DNA of 64,000 nt. It comes from Brucella intermedia LMG 3301. Its GTDB lineage: Bacteria > Pseudomonadota > Alphaproteobacteria > Rhizobiales > Rhizobiaceae. The position numbers and the translations under genes were made by a program. Position 1 is the stretch's first letter. The number at the start of each line of letters is the position of its first letter. The notes beneath the pieces were generated by a model that saw nothing but the letters and a program-made list of their open reading frames with translations, was not told the DNA's origin and searched no databases. Of the stretch, positions 19,482 to 27,485 are shown piece after piece. Location: the NCBI RefSeq assembly GCF_000182645.1, contig NZ_ACQA01000001.1, positions 1,612,001 through 1,676,000 of the forward strand, given 5' to 3'.

Positions 19482-19623
19482 GAGCCTCAATCAAAAAGCG
19501 TCGGGCCGTCGCGAAAATGGTGATTTTCGAGTACCGAAGCGGAACGTACTTAAGGTTACGTGAGCACCGGAATACAGAAAGGCGTCATTTGCAGACCGGC
19601 ATGACGACTGTTGGACCAGGCTC
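19482..19623. repeat. Palindromic intergenic repeat, copy A
   Basis: A 142-base element with imperfect terminal inverted repeats (GAGCCT at 19482-19487 and AGGCTC at 19618-19623, extended by ATCAAAAAGCG-type sequence inside). The interior shares long blocks with copy B at 33960-34100, for example CGAAAATGGTG, TTTTCGAG and TGAGCACCGGAA. It has no coding potential. The type resembles the Brucella palindromic repeats known as Bru-RS, though identity to them cannot be checked here. Confidence 0.75.
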
Positions 19624-19628
19624 TTACA

Positions 19629-19997
19629 TTATTGCTGGGGCTCGCGGTCGTTGAAGGAGCGCTGTGCGGCAGCAGCCGCAGCCTCTCCAGCCGCCTGTGC
19701 CTGCTCATCCGTCTGGCCCACCGACTGAGCGGCGGCAACCGCATTTGCGCGCGCCCTTTCGATGGCGGCGGCTTTTTCTTCCGGGGTCACCACGCCTGAA
19801 CTCTCGCGAAGCGACTTGACCAGATCGGGACCTTTTTCCGTGCCCGTGCTTTCTGCCGGCTTGGCAGGCTGCGAAATGGCGGCAGCGCCCTGCTCTCCGC
19901 CATTGGTCGTGGCAGCGCTTTCGTCATCTCCCTTGCCGCATGCGGCAAGCGCAACGAGAACGATCGCAGAAATGAAAAAGAGAAAGTTACGGTTCAT
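19629..19997 (-). CDS. Small lipoprotein, Ala/Glu-rich
   Basis: A 122-residue lipoprotein of unknown function. From the ATG at 19997 it begins MNRNFLFFISAIVLVAL with lipobox ALAAC at about residues 16-20, so it should be lipidated at that cysteine. The mature part is low-complexity (Ala, Glu, Gln) and probably helical, with GVVTPEEKAAAIERAR as its most ordered part. A start at 20009 is equally possible. Longer upstream frames lack a ribosome-binding site. It neighbours another small lipoprotein gene on the same strand. No known domain is recognised. Confidence 0.7.
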   Translation of the reverse strand: MNRNFLFFISAIVLVALAACGKGDDESAATTNGGEQGAAAISQPAKPAESTGTEKGPDLVKSLRESSGVVTPEEKAAAIERARANAVAAAQSVGQTDEQAQAAGEAAAAAAQRSFNDREPQQ

Positions 19998-20180
19998 GAC
20001 GAAAGCCATAACCGAACCGAGCCTGCGTTGAAACACGGAAAACGCAGAGCGCCCGTCTTTTCCCACTGTGGTTGCCTTAACGTTCATGTCAAATCCGAAA
20101 CCGGCCGAAGCCGTCAAGCACGAATGGCGACCCGACACCGGATCGCCATCCGCCTGCAAAGCAGTCACGACATCGCACCC

Positions 20181-20384
20181 TTAGTTGGAAGGTGCGGTCC
20201 CCGTACCCGGCGTCGATGGTGCCGGGGTGGCCGGAGTGGTCGGCGCTGGCGTCGTGTCATTGTTCGAAGGCGCTGCCGGCGTGGATGGTGCCGGTGCGTT
20301 GTTCGTGTCGTCCTTCTTGTCGTTGCAAGCTGCAAGACCGAGAAGCGATACGGCGGCGACAGAAGCAATCAGAAACTTCTTCAC
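20181..20384 (-). CDS. Small Pro/Ala/Thr-rich lipoprotein
   Basis: A 67-residue lipoprotein. It starts with GTG at 20384, preceded by AGGAAGGAG at 7-8 bases. The signal MKKFLIASVAAVSLLGLAAC ends in a clear lipobox, after which the mature protein is a short DKKDDTNN segment and a Pro/Thr/Ala/Ser tail, probably disordered. Such peptides are common in Rhizobiales and usually have no assigned function. It is followed on the same strand by the lipoprotein gene at 19629. Confidence 0.75.
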   Translation of the reverse strand: MKKFLIASVAAVSLLGLAACNDKKDDTNNAPAPSTPAAPSNNDTTPAPTTPATPAPSTPGTGTAPSN

Positions 20385-20739
20385 TTAGGCTCTCCTTCCT
20401 AGGTTAGGCTCTTGGCCTGGTTTCAGGCATCAATGGCAAGCTTTGCCAAACGCCTCTCTGTTTCTCCGTGCGTGGCCGGTTTGCCCGGCCAATCACCTTT
20501 ACGGTCGCTCATCGACACAGAAGTCCTGTCGACTGAGACCTTCACAGGGAAAAACGGCAACAGCGCGGAAAAGTTCTCTCAAATAGTCTTACCGAACGTA
20601 ATAAAGCGACAGTATTACAGGGCAGTAGCCCATTTTTTCCCGTTTATAAGCCCGCAATTATTTCGTCACGTCCCTGTCATTGGACGATGTTTAACTTTGC
20701 AAAATCGAAGTCGGGATTCGAGGATCAGGGGAACTTTTG
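20385..20739. other. Divergent intergenic region upstream of btaA
   Basis: No gene is supported in these 355 bases. It separates the divergent lipoprotein and btaA genes and holds the probable PHO box listed below. Confidence 0.5.
20663..20680 (+). promoter_or_regulatory. Probable PHO box (PhoB site) of btaAB
   Basis: Two 7-base half-sites in direct repeat with an 11-base period: TCGTCAC (20663-20669) and CTGTCAT (20674-20680), the second an exact match to the consensus half-site. A TTTAAC/TTAACT -10-like hexamer follows 10 bases later, the spacing of PhoB-activated promoters. In rhizobia btaA is known to be induced by phosphate starvation. Confidence 0.6.
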
Positions 20740-21975
20740 ATGACAGAGCAGGCAACAGACGGCACAATTCTCAAGCGTGCTGTGACACAAAACAACGCTC
20801 TTTCGCGCGCGGGCTTTTCCGAAAGATTGTTCGCGTGGCTGTTCAAGGGGCTGGTCTATCCGCAAATCTGGGAAGACCCGGAAGTCGACATGGCGGCACT
20901 TGCCATCGAGCCCGGCCACCGCATCGTCACCATCGCTTCCGGCGGATGCAATGCCATGTCCTACCTGACCGCCGATCCGGCATGCGTGGAAGCGGTCGAT
21001 CTCAATCGGGCGCATGTCGCGTTCAACCGGCTTAAGCTCGCCGCCGTCAAAAACCTGCCTGATTACAACGCTTTCTACCGCTTCTACGGCAAGGCCGATG
21101 ACAAGACCAATCTGGCGGCCTACAAGCGCTTCATCCGCCCGCACCTCGACAGCGAAAGCCGCGCCTATTGGGAAAAGCGCAAGTGGAACGGCCGCCAGCG
21201 CATTTCCATTTTCTGGCGCGACCTCTACCGCCACGGTTTGCTTGGCGTCTTCATCGGCATGGGTCACCGCGTTGCGCGGCTCTATGGGATCGATCCGCGC
21301 GACATCTTGAAGGCGCGCACCATGGAAGAGCAGCGCAGTTTCTTCGACACCGCGCTGGCGCCGCTTTTTGAAAAACGCATGGTGCGCTGGGCGACGGCCC
21401 GCAAATCGTCCCTGTTCGGGCTCGGCATACCGCCACAGCAATATGATGCCCTTGCTACCGCCGGGAATGGCGACATGGCGCTCGTCCTGCGCAGCCGCCT
21501 TGAGAAACTCGCCTGCGGCTTTCCCCTCACCGACAATTATTTCGCGTGGCAGGCCTTCGGGCGCGGCTATAGCGGCAATGAGGAGACCGGTCCGCTGCCG
21601 CCCTATCTGTCGCGCAGCAATTTCGAAACGGTGCGGGCGCGTGCCGACCGCATGACAGTGCAAAACGCCAGCTATACCGATTTTCTCGCCGCCAAGCCCG
21701 CCGCTTCCGTCGACCGCTATATCCTGCTGGATGCGCAGGACTGGATGAATGACGAGCAGCTCAACGCGCTGTGGATCGAAATCACCCGCACGGCCGCGCC
21801 GAACGCCCGCGTCATCTTCCGCACTGCTGCTGAACCGAGCCTGCTTCCGGGACGGGTAGCGCCCGAGATACTGGATCGCTGGGAATATCAGGCAGACGAG
21901 TCCCGCGCCCTGCATGATCGCGACCGCTCGTCGATCTATGGCGGCTTCCACCTCTATATCTTGAAGGATGCCTGA
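20740..21975 (+). CDS. btaA: SAM:diacylglycerol 3-amino-3-carboxypropyltransferase BtaA
   Basis: BtaA transfers the 3-amino-3-carboxypropyl group of SAM to diacylglycerol, giving diacylglyceryl-homoserine, the first step to the phosphorus-free betaine lipid DGTS. The 411-residue protein belongs to the DUF3419/BtaA family: LVYPQIWEDP near the N-terminus, the SAM-binding TIASGGCNAMSYL segment (about 64-76), and FRTAAEPSLLP near the C-terminus. The ATG at 20740 has GGGGAA upstream; a TTG just before it is rejected. It overlaps btaB by eight bases and is preceded by a probable PHO box, so it likely replaces phospholipids under phosphate limitation. Confidence 0.93.
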   Translation: MTEQATDGTILKRAVTQNNALSRAGFSERLFAWLFKGLVYPQIWEDPEVDMAALAIEPGHRIVTIASGGCNAMSYLTADPACVEAVDLNRAHVAFNRLKLAAVKNLPDYNAFYRFYGKADDKTNLAAYKRFIRPHLDSESRAYWEKRKWNGRQRISIFWRDLYRHGLLGVFIGMGHRVARLYGIDPRDILKARTMEEQRSFFDTALAPLFEKRMVRWATARKSSLFGLGIPPQQYDALATAGNGDMALVLRSRLEKLACGFPLTDNYFAWQAFGRGYSGNEETGPLPPYLSRSNFETVRARADRMTVQNASYTDFLAAKPAASVDRYILLDAQDWMNDEQLNALWIEITRTAAPNARVIFRTAAEPSLLPGRVAPEILDRWEYQADESRALHDRDRSSIYGGFHLYILKDA

Positions 21976-22669
21976 CATGCTGCGCAGCCCATGGAGCGTT
22001 CAGGGTATGGACCACGCCAACCTCATGGATCGGGTCTACCGTCGTCAGCGGCATTTCTACGATGCAACCCGCAAATACTATCTTCTGGGTCGCGACCCCA
22101 TGATTGCGGGGCTGGACGTTCCCCGCAACGGCACGGTTCTGGAAATCGGCTGCGGCACGGGCCGCAATCTGGTGAAGACTGCCGAACGTTATCCTGACGC
22201 CACGCTCTTCGGCATGGATATTTCCGCGGAAATGCTGGATACCGCCCGCCGGGCGGCAGAGCGCGTCGGCATCGAAAGCCGCGTCCGCCTCGACCGGGCC
22301 GACGCAGCGCAATTCGATCCGGAGCGATTGTTCGGACAAGCGGGCTTTGACCGGATTTTCATTTCCTATGCGGTGTCGATGATCCCGCAATGGCAATCGG
22401 TCATCCGGGAAAGCGTCCGGCACCTCAATGCGGGCGGCGAACTGCATATCGTCGATTTCGGCGATCAGTCTCGCCTGCCGCGCTGGTTCGCAAAAGCTCT
22501 GTTCAAATGGCTGGAATGGTTCCACGTCACACCACGCAGCGACCTTTTTGCGGTTTGCGATCAGCTCGCGCAGGAACGGCACGCCACTGTTGAAAAGCGC
22601 ATTCTGTATCGCGGCTTTGCCTGGATAGCGGTCGTTCGTTCGGCGATGCCAGCCACTTCAACAGATTAG
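21968..22669 (+). CDS. btaB: Diacylglyceryl-homoserine N-methyltransferase BtaB
   Basis: BtaB methylates the homoserine headgroup three times with SAM, completing DGTS. The 233-residue class I methyltransferase has motif I at LEIGCGTGRN (58-67), an FGMDISAEML acidic loop and the GGELHIVDFGDQ strand. Its ATG lies inside the end of btaA (eight-base overlap), so the two are coupled and share the PHO-box promoter. The gene pair order btaA-btaB is that of Sinorhizobium and Rhodobacter. Confidence 0.92.
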   Translation: MPDMLRSPWSVQGMDHANLMDRVYRRQRHFYDATRKYYLLGRDPMIAGLDVPRNGTVLEIGCGTGRNLVKTAERYPDATLFGMDISAEMLDTARRAAERVGIESRVRLDRADAAQFDPERLFGQAGFDRIFISYAVSMIPQWQSVIRESVRHLNAGGELHIVDFGDQSRLPRWFAKALFKWLEWFHVTPRSDLFAVCDQLAQERHATVEKRILYRGFAWIAVVRSAMPATSTD

Positions 22670-22754
22670 CAGCAAACTTGCCCGGCAGACTGGTGACGTC
22701 CGCCTCCGGATCGCGTAACCGTTAGAGGACTGATTCGCGACACGGAACCACTAT

Positions 22755-23588
22755 ATGAACCGTCTGGCCAGCTGCAGCATTCTCGCCCTCGGCGCTTTAC
22801 TTCTTTCCGCCTGCACGACGGTGGACTACGACTTTTCCGACGTAAAGAAATCAGGTGGTTCGGTAGCCCGCATTCCACCGCCGTCAGGCCCGGTGAAGGC
22901 GCCCCGTTTCGGGGATCGCGACCCGCACGACTGGACCGGCAAGACGCCGTGGCACTATCCGATCCACGGCACGGACGTTTCCAAGTACCAGACCAATATT
23001 GACTGGAGCGCCGTTCGCGCCAGTGGCATTTCCTTTGCCTTCATCAAGGCGACCGAAGGCGGCGACCGGGTCGATGACCGCTTTCAGGAACATTGGAACG
23101 GCGCCCGTCAGGCAGGCATCGCGCGGAGCGCCTATCATTTCTATTATTTCTGCCGTCCGGCGATCGAGCAGGCGCGCTGGTACATCCAGAATGTGCCGCG
23201 TGACCCCGGCGCGCTTCCGCCCGTTCTCGACATGGAATGGAACCCGCAGTCGCCAACCTGCAAGCTGCGCCCCAACGCAGCCGTTGTGCGCAAGGAAATG
23301 CGCATTTTCCTGCAAGCGCTGGAAAAACATTACGGCAAGCGCCCGATCGTCTACACGACGGTCGATTTCTTCGATGACAACGATCTGCGGCAGATGGCGG
23401 ATTATCCGTTCTGGCTGCGCTCCGTCGCCGGTCATCCTGACGAAAAATACGGACCGCATCCGTGGACGTTCTGGCAATATACGGGCACCGGCTCCATTCC
23501 CGGCATCAAGGGCGACGCCGACATCAACGTCTTCGCAGGTGACGCCAATACGTGGAAAAAGTGGCTGGAAAGCAACAAGGTCCGTTAA
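22755..23588 (+). CDS. GH25 lysozyme-like lipoprotein
   Basis: A glycoside hydrolase family 25 (Chalaropsis-type muramidase) protein of 277 residues, expected to cut MurNAc-GlcNAc linkages. The signal ends in lipobox LLLSAC (C20), then a proline-rich linker (38-60), then the TIM-barrel domain with GTDVSKYQ (D74) and the catalytic acidic pair in LDMEW (D159, E161), ending WQYTGTGSIPGIKGDADIN. The family is common in phage and Firmicutes, but lipoprotein forms are frequent in Rhizobiales. It is monocistronic. Confidence 0.9.
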   Translation: MNRLASCSILALGALLLSACTTVDYDFSDVKKSGGSVARIPPPSGPVKAPRFGDRDPHDWTGKTPWHYPIHGTDVSKYQTNIDWSAVRASGISFAFIKATEGGDRVDDRFQEHWNGARQAGIARSAYHFYYFCRPAIEQARWYIQNVPRDPGALPPVLDMEWNPQSPTCKLRPNAAVVRKEMRIFLQALEKHYGKRPIVYTTVDFFDDNDLRQMADYPFWLRSVAGHPDEKYGPHPWTFWQYTGTGSIPGIKGDADINVFAGDANTWKKWLESNKVR

Positions 23589-23708
23589 CACGGCCCAGTT
23601 TGGCGGTTCACACCAAGTTTTGCTTCATTTCCGGGGCTTGTTGGGGCAATAGCAAAACAATCCTCGGAAGGGAGCCGACTGCTCCCGGTTTATTAGTGTG
23701 AGTTACCA

Positions 23709-24944
23709 ATGAAGTTGTTTGCTTCAGTTATCGCAGCCGCCCTGCTGGCATCGACAGCCATGTCCAATGCACAGGCCGCCGCGTCCCCGGCGCCTGCTGC
23801 GGCCCCGGCTGAAAACGCCGTCAATCTTCCAAAACCGGAATGCGAGATCGATTTCGGCCAGTGGATGGACAATCTGACCAAGGAAGCCCGGGACGCCGGT
23901 GTCGGCGAGAAGGGCATCGCCGAACTGCACAAGGCCATGCTTGAGCAGAAGGTGCTCGACCGCGACCGCAAGCAAACTGTCTTCAACCTGACCTTCACCG
24001 AATTTTCCAAGCGCCTCATCTCGGAAGCGCGCCTGAAGAAGGGCCGTGACAACCTGGTCAAATATGCCGATGTCTTCAAGAAGGTCGAAGACACCTATGG
24101 CGTACCGGGACCAGTCCTTGCCGCCTTCTGGGGCCTGGAAACCGACTATGGCGCCATTCAGGGCGATTTCGACACGCTCAATGCGCTTGTCACCCTTTCC
24201 TATGACTGCCGCCGCCCGGACCTGTTCCGCCCGCAGCTGATCGCCCTTCTCAAGCTTTTCGATCAGGGGGTCGTCGATGCGGCAACCACTGGCGCATGGG
24301 CTGGCGAAATCGGCATGATGCAGCTTCTGCCGAAGGATTATCTTGAACGTGGCGTCGACGGCGATGGCGACGGCAAGGTCGATCTGAAGAACAGCGTTCC
24401 CGACGCCATGATGACCGCCGGTCGCATGATCTCGGAACTCGGCTGGAAACGTGGCCAGCCATGGCTCGAGGAAGTTCGCCTCACCAAGGACCTGCCTTGG
24501 GAAGAAGCGATCCGCACCAACCGCAAGCCGCATTCCTGGTGGGCTGAACACGGCGTGACCGGCCTCAATGGTCCGCTCGGCCCGGATGACGGCGATGCGT
24601 CGCTTCTGCTGCCGCTTGGTCGCAAGGGACCGGCTTTCCTGTCCTATCCGAACTTCGACGTGTTCGTGGAATGGAACAAGTCCATCGTCTATGCGACCAC
24701 GGCGGCCTATTTCGCGACCCGTCTGGCGGGTGCGCCTGCCTTCGATCCCGGCAACCCGGTTCCGGGCCTGACGCAGGACCAGCTGAAGGAACTTCAGACC
24801 AAGCTGCAGGCGCGCGGCTATGAAATGGGCAAGATCGACGGCGTTTTCGGTGTCGCCACCCGCGATGCCGTGCGCGCCGAACAGTTGCGCCTTGGAATGC
24901 CCGCCGATTCCTGGCCAACGCAGGAGCTTCTCGACAAGCTCTGA
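23709..24944 (+). CDS. Lytic murein transglycosylase, MltB type, with peptidoglycan-binding domain
   Basis: A periplasmic lytic transglycosylase of 411 residues. It has a signal peptide (about 1-24, ending AQA), an SLT_2 (MltB) catalytic domain with E144 in FWGLETDYGA and the GEIGMMQLLP segment, then a C-terminal PG_binding_1 domain (about 345-408). There is no lipobox, so it is soluble rather than lipid-anchored like E. coli MltB. A terminator follows nine bases after the stop. Confidence 0.93.
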   Translation: MKLFASVIAAALLASTAMSNAQAAASPAPAAAPAENAVNLPKPECEIDFGQWMDNLTKEARDAGVGEKGIAELHKAMLEQKVLDRDRKQTVFNLTFTEFSKRLISEARLKKGRDNLVKYADVFKKVEDTYGVPGPVLAAFWGLETDYGAIQGDFDTLNALVTLSYDCRRPDLFRPQLIALLKLFDQGVVDAATTGAWAGEIGMMQLLPKDYLERGVDGDGDGKVDLKNSVPDAMMTAGRMISELGWKRGQPWLEEVRLTKDLPWEEAIRTNRKPHSWWAEHGVTGLNGPLGPDDGDASLLLPLGRKGPAFLSYPNFDVFVEWNKSIVYATTAAYFATRLAGAPAFDPGNPVPGLTQDQLKELQTKLQARGYEMGKIDGVFGVATRDAVRAEQLRLGMPADSWPTQELLDKL

Positions 24945-24952
24945 TATTCGAC

Positions 24953-24980
24953 AAGGCGCGGAGTTCAAAGCCCGCGCCTT
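24953..24980 (+). terminator. Terminator after MltB-type gene
   Basis: AAGGCGCGG (24953-24961) pairs with CCGCGCCTT (24972-24980), followed by TTCCTTTCC. It separates the transglycosylase from the AEC permease. Confidence 0.7.
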
Positions 24981-24998
24981 TTCCTTTCCTGAACTGAA

Positions 24999-25943
24999 AT
25001 GCGCCCCATGCTCACAACGCTATTCGTCGTCCTTCCCGTTTTCGCGCTGATTTTCTCCGGCTGGGGTGCCTTCAGGCTGAAAATTCTCGGGCCGCATGCG
25101 ATAGCGGAGCTGAACCGTTTCGTCGTCTATCTTGCACTGCCTGCCCTGCTCTTCGACATTATGGCCAACACCCATGGCAGCGAGCTGTGGCAGCCGGGCT
25201 TCATCGCAGTGTTTCTGCTTTCAAGCGCCATTGCTTTCGCATTGCCATTTCTGGTGCGGCTGCGCGGAAAAATGCCGCTTGCCGACACCGCGCTGGACGG
25301 CCTGAACGCCGCTTATCCCAATACCGGTTATATGGGCATCCCGCTTTCGATGATCGCTTTCGGCTCGGGCGTTCTGGCCGCGACAACCATTTCGATCATC
25401 ATCACCGTGTGCGTCACCTTCGCTTTTGCCATCGTGCTGATCGAAATTGGCCTGCAAACCGAAAAGAAGCCAATCCGTCTCATCTGGAAGGTCGTGCGAT
25501 CCCTGATCCGCAATCCGCTGCTTGTCGCTCCAGCGCTTGGTGCCGTGGTGTCCTTTCTGGGGCTCGCGATCCCCGCCCCGGCGGAAACCTTCCTCAAGAT
25601 GCTCGGCGGTGCCGCATCGCCTTGCGCGCTCGTGGCCCTTGGCCTGTTCCTTGCCCAGCCGCGCAAGATCGAACGTGAAAGCGTGAATGCCATCGCCTTC
25701 CTGGTCTCGGTGAAGCTCATCGTGCAGCCGCTCGCAACCTGGCTGCTGGCGGTCCATGTGTTCGGACTGCCGACCCTGCTGGCGCAGAGCGCCGCGCTTC
25801 TCGCAGCCCTGCCGACCGGCACAGGGCCGTTCATGCTGGCCGAGCATTATCGTCGCGAAGCGGCGATAACCTCCAACGTCATCCTCTATTCGACCGTGAT
25901 ATCTGTCCTCACCTTATCGGCATATCTGGCGCTAATTCGCTGA
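24999..25943 (+). CDS. AEC family permease (auxin efflux carrier-like)
   Basis: A 314-residue inner-membrane carrier with about ten helices in two five-helix repeats, matching the AEC/BASS fold: an N-terminal VYLALPALLFDI unwound-helix segment, NAAYPNTGYMGIP, and the C-terminal AALPTGTGPFMLAEHYR with the conserved polar crossover residues. Bacterial members move organic acids such as malate or malonate; the substrate here is unknown. An alternative start is the ATG at 25008. It stands alone after a terminator. Confidence 0.87.
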   Translation: MRPMLTTLFVVLPVFALIFSGWGAFRLKILGPHAIAELNRFVVYLALPALLFDIMANTHGSELWQPGFIAVFLLSSAIAFALPFLVRLRGKMPLADTALDGLNAAYPNTGYMGIPLSMIAFGSGVLAATTISIIITVCVTFAFAIVLIEIGLQTEKKPIRLIWKVVRSLIRNPLLVAPALGAVVSFLGLAIPAPAETFLKMLGGAASPCALVALGLFLAQPRKIERESVNAIAFLVSVKLIVQPLATWLLAVHVFGLPTLLAQSAALLAALPTGTGPFMLAEHYRREAAITSNVILYSTVISVLTLSAYLALIR

Positions 25944-26210
25944 AATGGGCTAAAAACGTGCCAAAAAAGCTGTGGCAAGTGCGGCGAAAACAGCACCAAA
26001 CGTGGCAGTTCGATGTCTTTTTCATGAAATGTGAACAAATTTTTCTGGTTAATTATTTCAATAGTTTAGAGGGTAAACAATAGGTTTATTCCCCTATCAC
26101 GGCAGATTGCAGAACGAAATCTTCTTTTGTTCGGGGCGTTTTGCGCTTAGATTCCGGTTTCCTACCAGCGCGCGTCCGACTCGTCGGGCGCATATGAAGG
26201 AGACAGACCA
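25944..26210. other. AT-rich leader before 28-residue peptide gene
   Basis: No larger gene is supported. The region is AT-rich compared with its neighbours. A short hairpin (about 26173-26190, CTCG loop) lies just ahead of the ribosome-binding site of the small gene at 26211. Confidence 0.4.
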
Positions 26211-26297
26211 ATGGGACTTACGCGATCTTTGAATGTCCTCATGATCTGTGCGGCATTTGCATTTGTTGCAGCGTTGATAGCAGGGGTCATCCCTTAG
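26211..26297 (+). CDS. 28-residue single-pass membrane peptide
   Basis: A short frame with a strong ribosome-binding site (GAAGGAGA, about 8 bases before the ATG). The product is 28 residues: a basic start MGLTRS followed by one hydrophobic helix of about 20 residues (rich in Ala, Phe, Val, Ile) and GVIP. No paralogue or function is known to me; small membrane peptides of this layout can be accessory subunits or regulators of membrane complexes. The stop codon lies inside the end of a REP-like repeat (26294-26365), so the C-terminus may have been set by the repeat. Coding is inferred from the ribosome-binding site and composition. Confidence 0.5.
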   Translation: MGLTRSLNVLMICAAFAFVAALIAGVIP

Positions 26298-26365
26298 AGT
26301 ATGTCTCCCGAAAGTGGGAACCGGTTTCGGGATAAAGACACCAGCCTAAACAGGAAATGCTCTAA
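26294..26365. repeat. REP-like intergenic repeat, full copy
   Basis: A 72-base element bounded by TTAGAG (26294-26299) and CTCTAA (26360-26365) in inverted orientation, with a core hairpin CCCGAAA...TTTCGGG around GTGGGAACCGG. The same core recurs at 13683, 42024, 49337 and 60318. Such mosaic repeats are frequent in Rhizobiales genomes. Confidence 0.75.
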
Positions 26366-26430
26366 GGCAAATGGCCTAAACCATTACGGCGGCTTCGGTT
26401 TTTGAGGATAGGCCGACCCGCACGAAAACG

Positions 26431-26460
26431 AGAAAGCCCGGCGAAATCGCCGGGCTTTCT
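26431..26460. terminator. Terminator after metF (bidirectional form)
   Basis: AGAAAGCCCGGCG (26431-26443) pairs perfectly with CGCCGGGCTTTCT (26448-26460). T-rich tracts follow on both strands. It lies just past the metF stop. Confidence 0.85.
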
Positions 26461-26466
26461 TTTGTT

Positions 26467-27378
26467 TCAGGCCATTTCCAGCGCTGCTTCCGCCTTCGGC
26501 CTTATGCCGATCATATGGCAGATCGCAAAGGGCAGATCGGCGCGATTCATCGTGTAGAAATGGAAATCCTGCACGCCGCGTTCGATCAGATCCATCACCT
26601 GTTCGGCGGCAATTGCGGCTGCCACCAGCTGGTGCGTCTGCGGATCGTTGTCCAGCCCGTCGAAACGCTCGGCCAGCCAGGCCGGAATATGCGTCGCCGA
26701 CCGCGCGCAGAAATTCTTGACCTGCTTGAAATTATGCACCGGCAGCACGCCCGGAACGATGGGGATGTAGATGCCTGCGCGGCGAACTCGCTCGACATAA
26801 CGCTCGTAAAGATCGTTCTCGAAGAAGAACTGGGTGATGGCGCGCGTCGCACCATTATCGACCTTGCGTTTCAGCATATCGATATCAGTTGCAAAATCCG
26901 GGCTTTCCGGATGCTTTTCAGGATAGGCGGAAACTGAAATGTCGAAATCCGCAATATTGCGCAGGCCGGAGACCAGTTCGGCACCGTTCTGGTAGCCGCC
27001 CGGCGTCGGCACATATTTTTCGCCTATACCCGCCGCCGGATCGCCGCGCAGCGCCACGAAGCGATTAACGCCGAGCGATGCGAATTCACGCACCACACGG
27101 TCGACTTCCTCACGCGTCGCATCCACGCAGGTCAGATGCGCGGCGGGCTTGACGTCGGTTTCCTTGAGAATGCGCGCAACGGTGCGCGCCGTGCGTTCCC
27201 GCGTGGAACCACCGGCGCCATAGGTCACCGAAACGAATTCAGGCTGCAACGGGGCGAGCCGCGTGACCGTATCCCAGAGACGCTGTTCCATTTCTTCCGT
27301 CTTGGGAGGGAAGAATTCGAACGATACCCGGGTGGTCTGGCCAACGTCCGGTCGGCGGGAAAGACCGTAAAAACCCAT
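26467..27378 (-). CDS. metF: 5,10-methylenetetrahydrofolate reductase MetF
   Basis: MetF reduces methylene-THF to 5-methyl-THF with FAD and NADH, providing the methyl group for methionine synthase. The 303-residue protein shows SFEFFPPK near the N-terminus, VTYGAGGSTR, the folate-site AHLTCVD, RGDP, SAYPEKHPES and the C-terminal FHFYTMNRADL. I use the ATG at 27378 (GGAGACAG upstream); the TTG just before it is unnecessary. It follows the ArsR-methyltransferase gene on the same strand after about 107 bases and is probably co-transcribed with it. Confidence 0.96.
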   Translation of the reverse strand: MGFYGLSRRPDVGQTTRVSFEFFPPKTEEMEQRLWDTVTRLAPLQPEFVSVTYGAGGSTRERTARTVARILKETDVKPAAHLTCVDATREEVDRVVREFASLGVNRFVALRGDPAAGIGEKYVPTPGGYQNGAELVSGLRNIADFDISVSAYPEKHPESPDFATDIDMLKRKVDNGATRAITQFFFENDLYERYVERVRRAGIYIPIVPGVLPVHNFKQVKNFCARSATHIPAWLAERFDGLDNDPQTHQLVAAAIAAEQVMDLIERGVQDFHFYTMNRADLPFAICHMIGIRPKAEAALEMA

Positions 27379-27485
27379 CAAACTGTCTCCGTAATGCTCG
27401 GAGCATTTTGCAGCCAGATGGAAATATCCAGCGTCGCATAATGCCGTGAATACAAATATTTAGAGTGTGCTTCCGTCTGACTTCA

